Part shown: piece after piece, positions 17,228 to 26,633 of the stretch
Numbering within the stretch: position 1 is the first letter of the stretch
How the letters are laid out: each line of letters opens with the position of its first letter
NCBI RefSeq assembly: GCF_036967205.1
Contig: NZ_CP146022.1
Location: forward strand, 3,968,001-4,032,000
Reading direction: 5' to 3'
DNA: 64,000 nt
DNA from: Streptomyces sp. Q6
Lineage (GTDB): Bacteria; Actinomycetota; Actinomycetes; Streptomycetales; Streptomycetaceae
Made by a program: the position numbers and the translations under genes
The notes under the pieces: generated by a model
The model's input: the letters and a program-made list of their open reading frames with translations, nothing else
What the model was told of the DNA's origin: nothing
Database searches by the model: none

Positions 17228-18172
17228 ATGACCACGGACCCCGCACCCAGCACCGATCCGGACTCCTCCGGCCGCTCCGTCGAGACGCTCACCACCCTGA
17301 CCTCCGAGCAGGCCGGCGCCGTGCTCGCCCTCCTCGCCGAGGCCGCGCGGGCCGACGGGCAGCAGGCCGTCTCGGAGCAGGGGCGGCTGCAACTGCGCGG
17401 CGGGGAGCGAGAGGGGGTCCGGCATCTGCTGCTCCGCGTCGACGGGCAGCTGGTCGGATACGCGCAGCTGGAGGACACCGATCCGATCGAGGCCCCGGCC
17501 GCCGAGCTGGTCGTGCACCCGGCGCACCGCGGGCACGGGCACGGGCGGGCGCTCGGCGCGGCGCTGCTCGCGGCGTCCGGCAAGCGGCTGCGGGTGTGGG
17601 CGCACGGCGGGCACAGCGCGGCGCGGCATCTCGCGCAGGTGCTCGGGCTCACCCTGTTCCGCGAACTGCGGCAGATGCGGCGGCCCCTGGGTGGAGCCGA
17701 CGACCTCGGCCTGCCGGACCCCGTGGTCCCGGCGGGGGTGCGGATCCGCACGTTCGTACCCGGTCAGGACGACGCGGCCTGGCTGGCGGTGAACGCCGCG
17801 GCGTTCGCCCACCACCCCGAGCAGGGCTCCCTCACCCAGCGCGACCTGGACGACCGCAAGGCGGAGCCGTGGTTCGACCCGGCCGGTTTCTTCCTCGCGT
17901 TCAAGGGCGAGACGCTGGTCGGCTTCCACTGGACGAAGGTGCACGCCGAGGAGCAACTCGGTGAGGTGTACGTGGTCGGTGTCGCACCCGGACAGCAGGG
18001 CGGCGGCCTCGGCAAGGCGCTCACCACGACGGGCCTGCGGCACCTCGCCGCGGCCGGTCTGCCGACCGCGATGCTCTACGTCGACGCGGACAACAAGGCG
18101 GCCGTGAGCGTGTACGAGCGGCTGGGTTTCACTACGTACGAAACGGACCTGATGTACCGCACCGAGTCCTGA
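17228..18172 (+). CDS. mshD: mycothiol synthase (GNAT acetyltransferase)
   Basis: The product is 314 aa with two tandem GNAT domains. The N-terminal domain includes ELVVHPAHRGHGHGRALG, and the C-terminal catalytic domain includes GEVYVVGVAPGQQGGGLGKALT with the acetyl-CoA-binding loop, then LYVDADNKAAVSVYERLGF. MshD acetylates the Cys amine of Cys-GlcN-Ins in the last step of mycothiol synthesis. The ATG at 17228 follows TACCCT by 7 bases, so it may be leaderless. It is followed by a strong terminator at 18223. Confidence 0.93.
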   Translation: MTTDPAPSTDPDSSGRSVETLTTLTSEQAGAVLALLAEAARADGQQAVSEQGRLQLRGGEREGVRHLLLRVDGQLVGYAQLEDTDPIEAPAAELVVHPAHRGHGHGRALGAALLAASGKRLRVWAHGGHSAARHLAQVLGLTLFRELRQMRRPLGGADDLGLPDPVVPAGVRIRTFVPGQDDAAWLAVNAAAFAHHPEQGSLTQRDLDDRKAEPWFDPAGFFLAFKGETLVGFHWTKVHAEEQLGEVYVVGVAPGQQGGGLGKALTTTGLRHLAAAGLPTAMLYVDADNKAAVSVYERLGFTTYETDLMYRTES

Positions 18173-18222
18173 CCCGAGGGCCGTCCAGCGCCCTGAGACC
18201 GCTCTGACCTGGGATTTCCAAA

Positions 18223-18256
18223 AGAGGGGGCGGCGTCGCTTGACGCCGCCCCCTCT
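18223..18256 (+). terminator. mshD terminator
   Basis: A perfect 15-bp stem AGAGGGGGCGGCGTC / GACGCCGCCCCCTCT with a GCTT tetraloop, followed by CTTG, 50 bases after the mshD stop. Confidence 0.85.
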
Positions 18257-18265
18257 CTTGCATGA

Positions 18266-18293
18266 CCCTTTCACTACTTGATTAGTGAAAGGG
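18266..18293 (+). promoter_or_regulatory. GntR operator palindrome
   Basis: A perfect inverted repeat, CCCTTTCACTA - 6 nt - TAGTGAAAGGG, lies 10 bases before the GntR start at 18304. Its position and symmetry fit autorepression of the GntR/ABC operon. It also contains the AT-rich stretch most like a promoter here. Confidence 0.8.
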
Positions 18294-18303
18294 GGGTGCG
18301 CCA

Positions 18304-18720
18304 GTGGCTGAGTCCGAGCGTGTGATCGAGTTCCGGATCGACCGGCACAGCGGCGTTTCCACCTACCTGCAGATCGTCCATCAGACGGAGCAGGCCCTGC
18401 GGCTCGGCATGCTCGAGCCCGGCGACAAGCTGCCCACGGCCCGCGAGGTCGTCGAGGCGACGGCCATCAATCCGAACACGGTGCTCAAGGCCTACCGCGA
18501 GCTGGAGCGCGCGGGTCTCGTCGAGGCCCGCCGGGGCCTCGGCACCTTCGTGCGCAGGACGCTCGGCTCCGCCCCCGCCGACTCCCCCCTCCGGGGCGAG
18601 CTCGACGACTGGGCGCGGCGGGCCAGGGAGGCGGGGCTCGACCGCGACGACGTGGCGGCCCTGTTCAGCAGCGCGCTGGAAGCGCACTTCGGCACCATCA
18701 CCACCAAGGGGAACGCATGA
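18304..18720 (+). CDS. GntR-family (YtrA-type) regulator
   Basis: The product is 138 aa: an N-terminal winged helix (STYLQIVHQTEQALRLGMLEPGDKLPTAREVVEATAINPNTVLKAYRELE) and a short C-terminal helical tail of about 55 residues without an effector domain. This is the YtrA type that usually controls adjacent ABC transporter genes. The GTG start at 18304 is 10 bases after a perfect 28-bp palindrome. The stop overlaps the ATPase gene by 4 bases, making a five-gene operon. The inducer is unknown; YtrA-type systems often answer to cell-envelope-active compounds. Confidence 0.93.
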   Translation: MAESERVIEFRIDRHSGVSTYLQIVHQTEQALRLGMLEPGDKLPTAREVVEATAINPNTVLKAYRELERAGLVEARRGLGTFVRRTLGSAPADSPLRGELDDWARRAREAGLDRDDVAALFSSALEAHFGTITTKGNA

Positions 18721-19613
18721 GCACGGCCATCGAGGCCACCGGTCTCGCCAAGCGCTACGGGCGGCGCGCCACCGCCGCCCTGGAGGACTGCTCCTTCCGG
18801 CTGCCCGCCGGCCGGATCAGCGCCCTCGTCGGACCCAACGGCGCGGGCAAGTCCACGCTGCTGTCCATAGCCGCCGGTCTGCTGCGGCAGAGCTCGGGCC
18901 GGATCAGCGTGCTCGGCGGCGCCCCCGGCGAGCACCGCGCCAAGGTCTCCTACCTCTCGCAGGACAAGCCCCTGCACCCCCAGCTGTCCATCGCGGACAC
19001 GCTGCGCATGGGCGCCGAGCTGAACCCCGGCCGGTGGGACGCGGCCTACGCGGCGGGCATCGTCGAGCAGGGCTCCCTCGACCCGCGGGCCAAGGTCCGC
19101 ACCCTCTCCGGCGGCCAGCGCACCCGCGTCGCGCTCGCCCTGGCCCTCGGCAAGCGGCCCGAGCTGATGCTCCTGGACGAGCCGGTGGCCGACCTGGACC
19201 CGCTGGCCCGGCACGAGCTGATGGGCACGCTGATGGCGGACGCCGCCGAGCACGGCACGACCGTCCTGATGTCGTCGCACATCGTCTCCGAGCTCGCCGA
19301 CGCCTGCGACCACCTGCTGCTCCTGGGCGGCGGCCGCATCCGTCTCGGCGGCGGCATCGACGATCTGATCGGCGCGCACAGCCTGGTCACCGGCCGCGGC
19401 GACCTCGGCGGCCACACGGTCGTCGAGTCCCGCCCCTCGGGCCGCGGCCTCACCGCCCTGATCCGCCGCGACGGACCGGTCGGCGAGGGCTGGCAGGTGC
19501 AGGAGCCCTCCCTGGAGGAGCTGCTCCTCGCGCACCTGCGCTCCCCCGAGGCCCCCGCCCTGCTCACCCCGGGCACCACCGCGGGCACGTACCGTCCGGC
19601 GGTGTCCGCATGA
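18717..19613 (+). CDS. ABC transporter ATP-binding protein
   Basis: The product is 298 aa with Walker A GPNGAGKST (near residue 40), Q-loop YLSQDKPLH, signature LSGGQRTR, Walker B LMLLDEPVADLDP and a switch His in MSSHIVSE. It belongs to the group of exporter ATPases related to those for bacteriocin or drug efflux. It overlaps gntR upstream and the first permease downstream by 4 bases each, and so energises one or more of the three permeases that follow. Confidence 0.94.
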   Translation: MSTAIEATGLAKRYGRRATAALEDCSFRLPAGRISALVGPNGAGKSTLLSIAAGLLRQSSGRISVLGGAPGEHRAKVSYLSQDKPLHPQLSIADTLRMGAELNPGRWDAAYAAGIVEQGSLDPRAKVRTLSGGQRTRVALALALGKRPELMLLDEPVADLDPLARHELMGTLMADAAEHGTTVLMSSHIVSELADACDHLLLLGGGRIRLGGGIDDLIGAHSLVTGRGDLGGHTVVESRPSGRGLTALIRRDGPVGEGWQVQEPSLEELLLAHLRSPEAPALLTPGTTAGTYRPAVSA

Positions 19614-20590
19614 GCGCCCCGACCCTGGAGCGGCCCGTCGCCCCGGCCCGCCGCACCCTGCCCGGCACCGACGGCCTCGTGTGGACCGTGCGCCGGCTGC
19701 ACCGCACCGCCCTGTGGGTGTGGGCCGGATACGTCGCCGTCAGCGCGGGCCTGCTGCTCTGGCTGTGGGGACCGGGCTCGTCCGCCGCGCGCAAGGCGTT
19801 CGACACGTTCGGCTACGCCGGGGCGCAGGAGAACGGGTGGGAGGGGCGCTCCCTCTCCTTCCCCGGGGTGGGCACCTCCTTCGACGCCCTCTTCTACGAT
19901 CCGCTGACGCTGACCCGGATCGTCGCGGTCGCCGTCGCCGTGTTCGCGGCGGGCCCGCTGATCGCCCGCGAACTGGAGTCGGGCACCGCGCGGCTGGCGT
20001 GGACGCAGTCCGTGTCGCCGGCCCGCTGGCTCGCCGCGAAGCTGGCCGTGCCCGCGCTGCTGATCACGGTCGGCACCGGCCTGGTCGTCGCCCTCTACCG
20101 CCTGGTGTGGGACGACGGCAACCACCTGCTGATCGCCGGGATCGGCCCGCGCGACGTCGCCTTCTCCGTCGGCCCCGCGACCATCGCGAACGCCCTGTTC
20201 GGTCTCGCCCTCGGCGTGCTCGCCGCGCTGGTGCTCCGCCGCACGCTGCCCGCGATGGCCGTCGCCGGGATCGGCCAGTACCTGGTCGGCGCGGCACGCG
20301 GCAACTCCTGGCCGTTCCAGGGCGCCTACCAGCAGCCGGTGCTGCCCGTGCACAGCAAGGCGATCACGTCCGGCGGCGCGGAGATCAGCGACCCCGGCTG
20401 CTACCTGGACCAGAGGTGCCTCGACAGCCACCACGTCACCGGCTTCACCCGGCACTACCTGCCCTCCCCCGACTACTGGCCGCGCCAGCTCACCGAGACG
20501 GGCATCCTGCTCGGCCTCACCGCGCTCGCCGTCGTCGCCGCGTTCCTGGTGCTGCGCCGGTACCAGCCGAAGAAGGAGACCACCGCGTGA
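19610..20590 (+). CDS. ABC transporter permease, copy 1 of 3
   Basis: The product is 326 aa with about six transmembrane segments. Family marks shared by all three copies are an N-terminal WTVRRLHRTALWVW, the cytoplasmic loop RELESGTARLAWTQSVSPARW after helix 2, an extracellular region with Cys residues (DPGCYLDQRC) and a periplasmic-side YWPRQLTETG before the last helix. The ATG at 19610 overlaps the ATPase stop. It is probably a transporter subunit of ABC-2 type; the substrate is unknown. Confidence 0.9.
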   Translation: MSAPTLERPVAPARRTLPGTDGLVWTVRRLHRTALWVWAGYVAVSAGLLLWLWGPGSSAARKAFDTFGYAGAQENGWEGRSLSFPGVGTSFDALFYDPLTLTRIVAVAVAVFAAGPLIARELESGTARLAWTQSVSPARWLAAKLAVPALLITVGTGLVVALYRLVWDDGNHLLIAGIGPRDVAFSVGPATIANALFGLALGVLAALVLRRTLPAMAVAGIGQYLVGAARGNSWPFQGAYQQPVLPVHSKAITSGGAEISDPGCYLDQRCLDSHHVTGFTRHYLPSPDYWPRQLTETGILLGLTALAVVAAFLVLRRYQPKKETTA

Positions 20591-21537
20591 GCACCGCACT
20601 CCTCTCCCCCTCCACCGGCCTCAACTGGACGGTGCTGCGCCTGCACCGGGGCGCCCTGTGGCTGTGGTGCGCCTACGTGGCCGTCGCGGCGGGCCTGCTG
20701 CTGTGGGCCTGGGGCCCCGGCACCGCGGGGCTCGGCGTCACCGGGCACTGCTCCTCGCTGGTGGCGAACGCCTGCGCCGCGAAGGGCCCGACCGCGGACG
20801 CCTACCACTACGTCCTGTTGACCGTCGACACCTTCCTCACCCTCCTGCCGCTGGCCGTCGCGGTGTTCGCGAGCGGCACGCTGATCGGCCGCGAGCTGGA
20901 GAGCGGCACCGCCCACCTGGCGTGGACCCAGTCGGTGTCCCCCACACGCTGGCTCATGGCCAAGCTGGTCCTGCCCGCACTGGCGCTCACCCTCGGCACC
21001 GGGATCCTGGTCCTGCTGCGCCGGGCGGTCGCGGCGCAACAGCCCGACCTCGCCGACAACCGGTGGTTCTCGTTCTCCGACAACTTCGAGGTCCTCGGCC
21101 CGATCGTGGTGGCGCTGCCGCTGCTGGGCCTGGCCTGCGGCACCCTCGGAGCCCTGCTGCGGCGCCGGATGCTCGCCGGGGCGGGCGTCGGCTTCGTCCT
21201 CACGCTCCTGCTGTGGCAGACCGCCGGGTACCTGAGCCCTCACCTGTGGCCGACGAAGACCGTGGTCGGCACCGTCGCCCAGGGAAACCTCCCCTTCGCC
21301 GGCGTGACCATGGGCGACGGGGCCGTCACCGCCTCCGGCGCCCACATCGCCGACCCCTTCTGCGGCGACGACACCGCCTGCCTCACCGACCACCACATCA
21401 CCGGCTACTACACCGAGGGCCACCCGCCCTCCCACTTCTGGCCGCTCCAACTGGTCGAGACCGGACTCCTGTTGGGCGCCGCGGGAGTCATCACCCTGAT
21501 CGTCTTCCGCGTCCTCAGCAGGAGAGTGGGTTCATGA
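20587..21537 (+). CDS. ABC transporter permease, copy 2 of 3
   Basis: The product is 316 aa from a GTG overlapping the previous stop. It has the same six-helix plan and motifs: [35 protein letters not shown], a Cys-containing extracellular loop (DPFCGDDTACL) and FWPLQLVETG. It is clearly a tandem duplicate of its neighbours that has diverged mostly in the extracellular loop. The upstream permease gene is coupled to it by GTGA. Confidence 0.9.
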   Translation: MSTALLSPSTGLNWTVLRLHRGALWLWCAYVAVAAGLLLWAWGPGTAGLGVTGHCSSLVANACAAKGPTADAYHYVLLTVDTFLTLLPLAVAVFASGTLIGRELESGTAHLAWTQSVSPTRWLMAKLVLPALALTLGTGILVLLRRAVAAQQPDLADNRWFSFSDNFEVLGPIVVALPLLGLACGTLGALLRRRMLAGAGVGFVLTLLLWQTAGYLSPHLWPTKTVVGTVAQGNLPFAGVTMGDGAVTASGAHIADPFCGDDTACLTDHHITGYYTEGHPPSHFWPLQLVETGLLLGAAGVITLIVFRVLSRRVGS

Positions 21538-22499
21538 CGTACGCGCTCCCGGCCCTGCGGCCCCGCCGTCTCACGGGGCTGACCTGGACGGTCTTCCGGC
21601 TGCACCGCCTCACCTTGTGGACCTGGACCGGCGTCGTCCTCGCCACCACCGGACTGCTGCTGTGGCTGTACGGGCCGGGAGCGGACGCGGCGGCACGCGA
21701 ACTGGCCCGGTGCACCGGGACCTGCGAGCCCACCAACGGCGCGTACGACACGTACGAGGCCCTCTACGGGCTGACCACCGCGGTCATCTCCGCCACCCCG
21801 TACCTCGCGGCGATCTTCATCGGCGGCCTCTGCACAGGCCGTCAACTGGAGCAGGGAACCGCCCAGTTGACCTGGGTGCAGTCCGTCTCCCCGACGCGCT
21901 GGCTGGCCACGACCCTCGCGGTGCCCGCCGCCTGGTTCCTCACCGGCCTGGTCCCGCTGGTCGTCCTGCACCGCCTCGTGTGGTCCTCGGGACCGCTGCC
22001 CGCCGCCGACCACGCCTGGCACGACCCGGACGTCTTCGCCTTCACGGGCCCCCTCCCGTTCGCCCGGGTCCTCCTCGGCCTCGGCGCCGGGGCGCTGGCG
22101 GGCGTGCTCTACCGCAAGACGGCGGCCGCGGCCCTCGCCGGCATCCCGGTCCTCCTCGTCGTCGGCACCCTCGGCATGCGCTACCGCCCGAGCCTGTGGC
22201 CCACCGTCACCGACACCGGCCGGAAGGCCCTGAATCCACCCGCCGACGCCGACGTCCTGGTCCACGGCGCCGTCCTCCGAGGCACCGGCGAACGCCTCAC
22301 CAACGACAACGCGTGCGTGGGCACCGACAGCGCCGCGGACCTCCACCGCTGCACCCAGAAGTTCCAGGACTTCTGGGTGACGTACCACCCGAAGTCCCAC
22401 TACTGGCCCCTCCAACTGGCGGAAACCTCCGTGGTGCTCATCCTGGCCGCGCTCGCCACCGCCGTCGCCTTCCGGCTGCTGAAACGCCGCACGGCCTGA
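21534..22499 (+). CDS. ABC transporter permease, copy 3 of 3
   Basis: The product is 321 aa. The ATG at 21534 overlaps the copy 2 stop by 4 bases. It shares [35 protein letters not shown] and [10 protein letters not shown] with the other copies; extracellular Cys residues occur at [15 protein letters not shown] and HRCTQ. This is the last gene of the GntR operon, followed by a GC-rich hairpin (about 22507-22528). Whether the three permeases form hetero-oligomers or separate pumps with one ATPase cannot be told from sequence. Confidence 0.9.
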   Translation: MTYALPALRPRRLTGLTWTVFRLHRLTLWTWTGVVLATTGLLLWLYGPGADAAARELARCTGTCEPTNGAYDTYEALYGLTTAVISATPYLAAIFIGGLCTGRQLEQGTAQLTWVQSVSPTRWLATTLAVPAAWFLTGLVPLVVLHRLVWSSGPLPAADHAWHDPDVFAFTGPLPFARVLLGLGAGALAGVLYRKTAAAALAGIPVLLVVGTLGMRYRPSLWPTVTDTGRKALNPPADADVLVHGAVLRGTGERLTNDNACVGTDSAADLHRCTQKFQDFWVTYHPKSHYWPLQLAETSVVLILAALATAVAFRLLKRRTA

Positions 22500-22547
22500 C
22501 CGGCGAGGCCCCCGGACAGCGGGGGGCCGCCCGCCCATAGCCCGGAC

Positions 22548-22580
22548 GTCATGTCGCCGTAACCAGCGATTCAGACGGAC
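22548..22580 (+). promoter_or_regulatory. weak candidate PHO box before ppk
   Basis: Three 11-nt units in tandem (GTCATGTCGCC, GTAACCAGCGA, TTCAGACGGAC) fit the spacing of PhoP direct repeat units but match the GTTCACC core poorly. PhoP control of ppk is established in other Streptomyces. Confidence 0.3.
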
Positions 22581-22728
22581 TTGCGACGCTCACGGAATGC
22601 AGCCCCCCGCGCCCGACCCCTCGAAGGCCCCGCAGGAACCGGCCCCCCAGGCCCGGCTCCGGCTCGCGCCCGCGCTCTGCGACCTCGTCGGCGCGCCCGA
22701 GAGCGTCTCCACGCGGAAGAATGGGTCC

Positions 22729-25014
22729 ATGAGCCAGCCGAATGCCGCCCAGGACCAGTCCGCAGCCCCCTCGGCCCCGCAGCCCCAGCCCTCCGTGGGC
22801 TCCCTCGCCGCCCACCGCCCGCATCCCGTGGCGTCCGGCGACTTCGACGCGAAGCTCGCCGGGATCGTCGCCGACATCGACGCGGATCCCGACGACTACG
22901 AGGACGAATACGCGAACCAGGACGGCGCCGAGCTGCCGCAGGGCCGCTTCCTGGACCGCGAGCGCAGCTGGCTGGCGTTCAACGAACGGGTCCTCGAACT
23001 CGCCGAGGACCCGAACACCCCGCTCCTGGAGCGGGCCAACTTCCTGGCGATCTTCGCCTCGAACCTGGACGAGTTCTTCATGGTCCGCGTCGCGGGCCTC
23101 AAGCGCCGCATCGCGACCGGTGTCGCCACCCGATCGGCCTCCGGGCTCCAGCCCCGCGAGGTCCTCGAACTGATCTGGAACCGCTCCCGCGAGCTCATGG
23201 CCCGGCACGCCGCCTGCTACCAGGACGACGTCGCCCCGTCACTGGCCGACGAGGGCATCCACGTCGTGCGCTGGAACGAGCTGACGGAGAAGGAGCAGGC
23301 CCGGCTCTACACGCTGTTCATGCAGCAGATCTTCCCGGTCCTCACCCCGCTGGCCGTCGACCCCGCGCACCCGTTCCCGTACATCTCGGGACTGTCCCTG
23401 AACCTCGCGGTCGTCGTCAGCAACCCGGTGAGCGGCCACCGCCACTTCGCCCGCGTCAAGGTGCCGCCGCTGCTCTCCCGCTTCCTGGAGGCGTCCCCGC
23501 AGCGCTACGTCCCCATCGAGGACGTCATCTCCGCGCCCCGCCACCTCGCCGAGCTGTTCCCCGGCATGACGATCGAGGAGCACCACATGTTCCGCGTCAC
23601 GCGGAACGAGGACCTGGAGGTCGAGGAGGACGACGCGGAGAACCTCCTCAAGGCCCTGGAGAAGGAGCTCATGCGGCGCCGCTTCGGCCCGCCGGTCCGC
23701 CTGGAGGTCGAGGAGACCATCGACTCCGAGGTACTGAGCCTGCTCGTACGGGAGTTGAAGATCAGCGAGGCCGAGGTGTACCCGCTGCCCGGCCCGCTCG
23801 ACCTCACCGGCCTGTTCTCCATAGCGGGCCTGGACCGGCCCGAGCTGAAGTACCCCAAGTTCGTGGCGGGCACCCACCGCGACCTCGCCGAGGTGGAGTC
23901 CGCGTCCGCGCCCGACATCTTCGCGGCCCTGCGCAACCACGACGTCCTCCTGCACCACCCGTACGACAGCTTCTCCACCTCCGTACAGGCCTTCCTGGAA
24001 CAGGCGGCCAACGACCCGGACGTGCTGGCGATCAAGCAGACGCTGTACCGCACGTCCGGCGACTCACCGATCGTGGACGCGCTGATAGACGCCGCCGAGG
24101 CGGGCAAGCAGGTCCTCGTCCTCGTCGAGATCAAGGCGCGCTTCGACGAGCAGGCCAACATCAAGTGGGCCAGGAAGCTGGAGGAGGCGGGCTGCCACGT
24201 CGTCTACGGCCTCGTCGGCCTCAAGACGCACTGCAAGCTGTCGCTCGTGGTCCGGCAGGAGGGCGACTCGCTCGTCCGCTACAGCCACGTCGGCACCGGC
24301 AACTACCACCCCAAGACCGCCCGCCTGTACGAGGACCTGGGCCTGCTCACGGCCAACCAGGAGGTCGGGGCCGACCTCTCCGACCTCTTCAACCGGCTGT
24401 CCGGCTACTCGCGCCGCGAGACCTACCGCCGCCTCCTCGTCGCCCCCAAGTCCCTGCGTACGGGACTGATCACGCGGATCGACAAAGAGGTCCAGCACCA
24501 CCGCGCGGGACGCCCCGCGTACGTCCGTATCAAGGTCAACTCGATGGTCGACGAGGCCGTCATCGACGCCCTCTACCGGGCGTCGCAGGCCGGAGTCCCG
24601 GTCGACGTGTGGGTACGCGGCATCTGCGCGGTGCGGCCCGGCGTCGTGGGCCTCTCGGAGAACATCCGGGTCCGCTCGGTGCTCGGCCGCTTCCTGGAGC
24701 ACTCACGCGTCTTCGCCTTCGGCAACGGCGGCGAGCCCGAAGTGTGGTTCGGCAGCGCCGACATGATGCACCGCAACCTCGACCGCCGCATCGAGGCCCT
24801 GGTCCGCGTCGAGGACCCGGCCCACCGGGCCGCCCTCAACCGGCTGCTCGAAACGGGGATGTCCGACGCCACCGCCTCCTGGCACCTGGGCCCGGACGGC
24901 AACTGGACCCGCCACGCGGTGGACAGTCAGGATCCTGCCGGACGCCCCCTGCGCAACGTACAGGAGATGCTCATAGACGCCCGGAGGCGCCGGCGTGGCA
25001 CAGCGACACCTTGA
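22729..25014 (+). CDS. ppk: polyphosphate kinase
   Basis: The product is 761 aa. A low-complexity, Gln/Pro/Ala-rich head of about 60 residues precedes the PPK1 core: N domain ([22 protein letters not shown]), head domain, and two phospholipase-D-like C domains containing the phospho-His motif [23 protein letters not shown] and [15 protein letters not shown]. It makes polyphosphate from ATP reversibly. The start ATG 22729 (MSQPNAAQ) was preferred because GGAAG lies upstream; the frame is open to 22597. The CHAD gene overlaps its 3' end by 20 bases, indicating an operon. Confidence 0.95.
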   Translation: MSQPNAAQDQSAAPSAPQPQPSVGSLAAHRPHPVASGDFDAKLAGIVADIDADPDDYEDEYANQDGAELPQGRFLDRERSWLAFNERVLELAEDPNTPLLERANFLAIFASNLDEFFMVRVAGLKRRIATGVATRSASGLQPREVLELIWNRSRELMARHAACYQDDVAPSLADEGIHVVRWNELTEKEQARLYTLFMQQIFPVLTPLAVDPAHPFPYISGLSLNLAVVVSNPVSGHRHFARVKVPPLLSRFLEASPQRYVPIEDVISAPRHLAELFPGMTIEEHHMFRVTRNEDLEVEEDDAENLLKALEKELMRRRFGPPVRLEVEETIDSEVLSLLVRELKISEAEVYPLPGPLDLTGLFSIAGLDRPELKYPKFVAGTHRDLAEVESASAPDIFAALRNHDVLLHHPYDSFSTSVQAFLEQAANDPDVLAIKQTLYRTSGDSPIVDALIDAAEAGKQVLVLVEIKARFDEQANIKWARKLEEAGCHVVYGLVGLKTHCKLSLVVRQEGDSLVRYSHVGTGNYHPKTARLYEDLGLLTANQEVGADLSDLFNRLSGYSRRETYRRLLVAPKSLRTGLITRIDKEVQHHRAGRPAYVRIKVNSMVDEAVIDALYRASQAGVPVDVWVRGICAVRPGVVGLSENIRVRSVLGRFLEHSRVFAFGNGGEPEVWFGSADMMHRNLDRRIEALVRVEDPAHRAALNRLLETGMSDATASWHLGPDGNWTRHAVDSQDPAGRPLRNVQEMLIDARRRRRGTATP

Positions 25015-25951
25015 TTCCAGCGGGCCGTCGACAGCGCGGGACGGGGGCACGGTCCTGGGGTGCCACCTGCGGTCCCAGGCCACCGAGTTCCTGCGCTCGC
25101 TGCGCCTGCACCGCGAGAGCGGCGCGGGCGGCGACACGGCGGACGCGGCCCTCGCCCTGCGCCGCGCCGCCCGCCGGATCAGCGGGACCCTGCACACCTT
25201 CCGCCCGCTGCTCGACGCGGACTGGTCGGACGCGCTGCGGCCCGAACTGGCATGGCTGTCCGGCACGTTGGCGCAGGAGCACGCGTACGGCGACCGCCTC
25301 GACCGGCTGAACGGCGCGCTGCAACGGCTCACCACCAACGGGCCCGCGCCGGCCGCCCGACTGCCCCAACAGGCGCCCGGCACCACCGCGTTGACGGTCG
25401 GCGCGGCCAAGGCGGCGGCGCTGCTCGACCGTCAGCTCACCCTCGCCCGCACCCGCGCGCACAGCACCGCGCTCCAGGCCCTCGGCTCGTCCCGCTTCCA
25501 CGCGGTCGCGGACAACGTCGCGGTGCTCGCCAGCGAGGTCCCGCTGTCCGGCGCGGGCACCGGCCTGGAGAAGCTCGCCGCGGAGGCCGCGTCCCGGCTC
25601 GACGAGGCGGTCGCCGCCCTGCGCCACACCGGCCACCCGTACAACGCGGACGCCGACACGCCCTGGCACCACGTACGCCTGCTGCTGCGCCTGCACCGGT
25701 ACGCCGAGGAGGTCGTGCTCGGCGTACCGGCGGCCGACCCGCGGCTGCGGCGGGCCGCGCACGCCCTGAACACGCACCGGGACGCCGCCGAGGCCGCGGC
25801 CGCCGCCGCGCACGCGGCCCGCACCCCGCGCATCGCCCCCGCGACGGCGTACGCCCTCGGTGTGCTCCACGCCGACCAGCGGCACGCGGTGGAAGCCGCC
25901 AGGATCGAGTTCCGGCAGACATGGCAGCGAGAGGCGGTGGGCACCCCATGA
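24995..25951 (+). CDS. CHAD-domain protein
   Basis: The product is 318 aa, almost wholly alpha-helical, with the conserved-histidine helical repeats of the CHAD family ([39 protein letters not shown]). CHAD domains bind polyphosphate, which fits its position overlapping the end of ppk by 20 bases. The GTG at 24995 has GGAGG 7 nt upstream, inside the ppk coding sequence. It probably recruits to, or regulates, polyphosphate granules. It overlaps the Nudix gene by 4 bases downstream. Confidence 0.9.
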   Translation: MAQRHLDSSGPSTARDGGTVLGCHLRSQATEFLRSLRLHRESGAGGDTADAALALRRAARRISGTLHTFRPLLDADWSDALRPELAWLSGTLAQEHAYGDRLDRLNGALQRLTTNGPAPAARLPQQAPGTTALTVGAAKAAALLDRQLTLARTRAHSTALQALGSSRFHAVADNVAVLASEVPLSGAGTGLEKLAAEAASRLDEAVAALRHTGHPYNADADTPWHHVRLLLRLHRYAEEVVLGVPAADPRLRRAAHALNTHRDAAEAAAAAAHAARTPRIAPATAYALGVLHADQRHAVEAARIEFRQTWQREAVGTP

Positions 25952-26376
25952 CCGCACCCGAGGACGACACCCGCACGGTGCGAGCGGCGGGCTGCGTCCT
26001 GTGGCGCCGCTCGCCGTTCGACGACGGCCTGGAGATCTGCCTGGTCCACCGGCCGAAGTACGGCGACTGGTCGCACCCCAAAGGGAAGCTGAAGCGCGGC
26101 GAGGCCCCGCTGGCCGGCGCGCTGCGCGAGGTGGCGGAGGAAACCGGCCACTCCTGCACCCCGGGCACCACCCTGCCCACGGTCCGCTACGTCGCGAACG
26201 GCCGCCCCAAGCGCGTCGACTACTGGGCGGCGGAGGCCGCGGGCGGCGCCTTCACCCCGAACGCCGAGGTCGACCGCATTGTCTGGCTCTCGCCGGCCGC
26301 GGCCAGAAACCGCCTCACACAGCCCCGCGACCGCAAGCTCGTGGACGCGCTGCTCGACGCCCTCCGCGTCGCCTGA
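25948..26376 (+). CDS. Nudix hydrolase (MutT-like)
   Basis: The product is 142 aa with a complete Nudix box (GKLKRGE-x7-REVAEETGH) at about residues 46-68. It is similar to actinobacterial MutT1-type proteins but lacks their C-terminal histidine-phosphatase domain. The ATG at 25948 overlaps the CHAD stop. With ppk and CHAD it forms a phosphate/polyphosphate operon; likely substrates are oxidised nucleotides or (di)nucleoside polyphosphates. It may supply phosphate or clean the nucleotide pool. Confidence 0.92.
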   Translation: MTAPEDDTRTVRAAGCVLWRRSPFDDGLEICLVHRPKYGDWSHPKGKLKRGEAPLAGALREVAEETGHSCTPGTTLPTVRYVANGRPKRVDYWAAEAAGGAFTPNAEVDRIVWLSPAAARNRLTQPRDRKLVDALLDALRVA

Positions 26377-26425
26377 CCTGTACCGGGCGTAATCGCTCCG
26401 TGACCTAACCACACCGCCTGCTTAG

Positions 26426-26469
26426 GTTCACCCGCCGTTCACTCATGCCCATCGACCGCTTCACCTGAT
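26426..26469 (+). promoter_or_regulatory. PHO box (PhoP binding site) of pstS
   Basis: Four 11-nt units in tandem: GTTCACCCGCC (26426), GTTCACTCATG (26437), CCCATCGACCG (26448) and CTTCACCTGAT (26459). Units 1, 2 and 4 match the GTTCACC core of Streptomyces PhoP boxes. A TAATTT -10 follows at 26475-26480, so PhoP would occupy the -35 position as an activator. Confidence 0.88.
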
Positions 26470-26480
26470 CTGCCTAATTT

Positions 26481-26633
26481 CGGCCTTACGCGGTGAGTCA
26501 CCGCCCCCGGAACGACCACGGGGGACTACGGGGACTCCGGAGGCAGGACTCACCGCGCACCGAACACTCCGCAGACTCCGCACGCCGCCACAGACGACAA
26601 GAGGCCGGCGGCTCCTGGAAGGAACATCCGAAG
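26481..26633 (+). other. structured pstS 5' leader
   Basis: The leader runs about 148 nt from the probable start site near 26486 to the GTG. It holds a 15-bp palindrome GCGGTGA-G-TCACCGC (26490-26504) and a second strand, GACTCACCGCG at 26547-26557, that can pair with CGCGGTGAGTC (26489-26499) instead. Two mutually exclusive folds are thus possible. GGAAGGAA near 26617-26624 is the RBS. Confidence 0.5.

Noticed and set aside
18223-18300. CRISPR-like palindromes
   Set aside because: One terminator and one operator, not regularly spaced repeats; no CRISPR array or cas gene is seen anywhere in the window.
22597-22728. Longer ppk start at 22597
   Set aside because: The extra 44 residues are low-complexity, there is no RBS at 22597, and the stretch would follow closely on the candidate PHO box; ATG 22729 is preferred.
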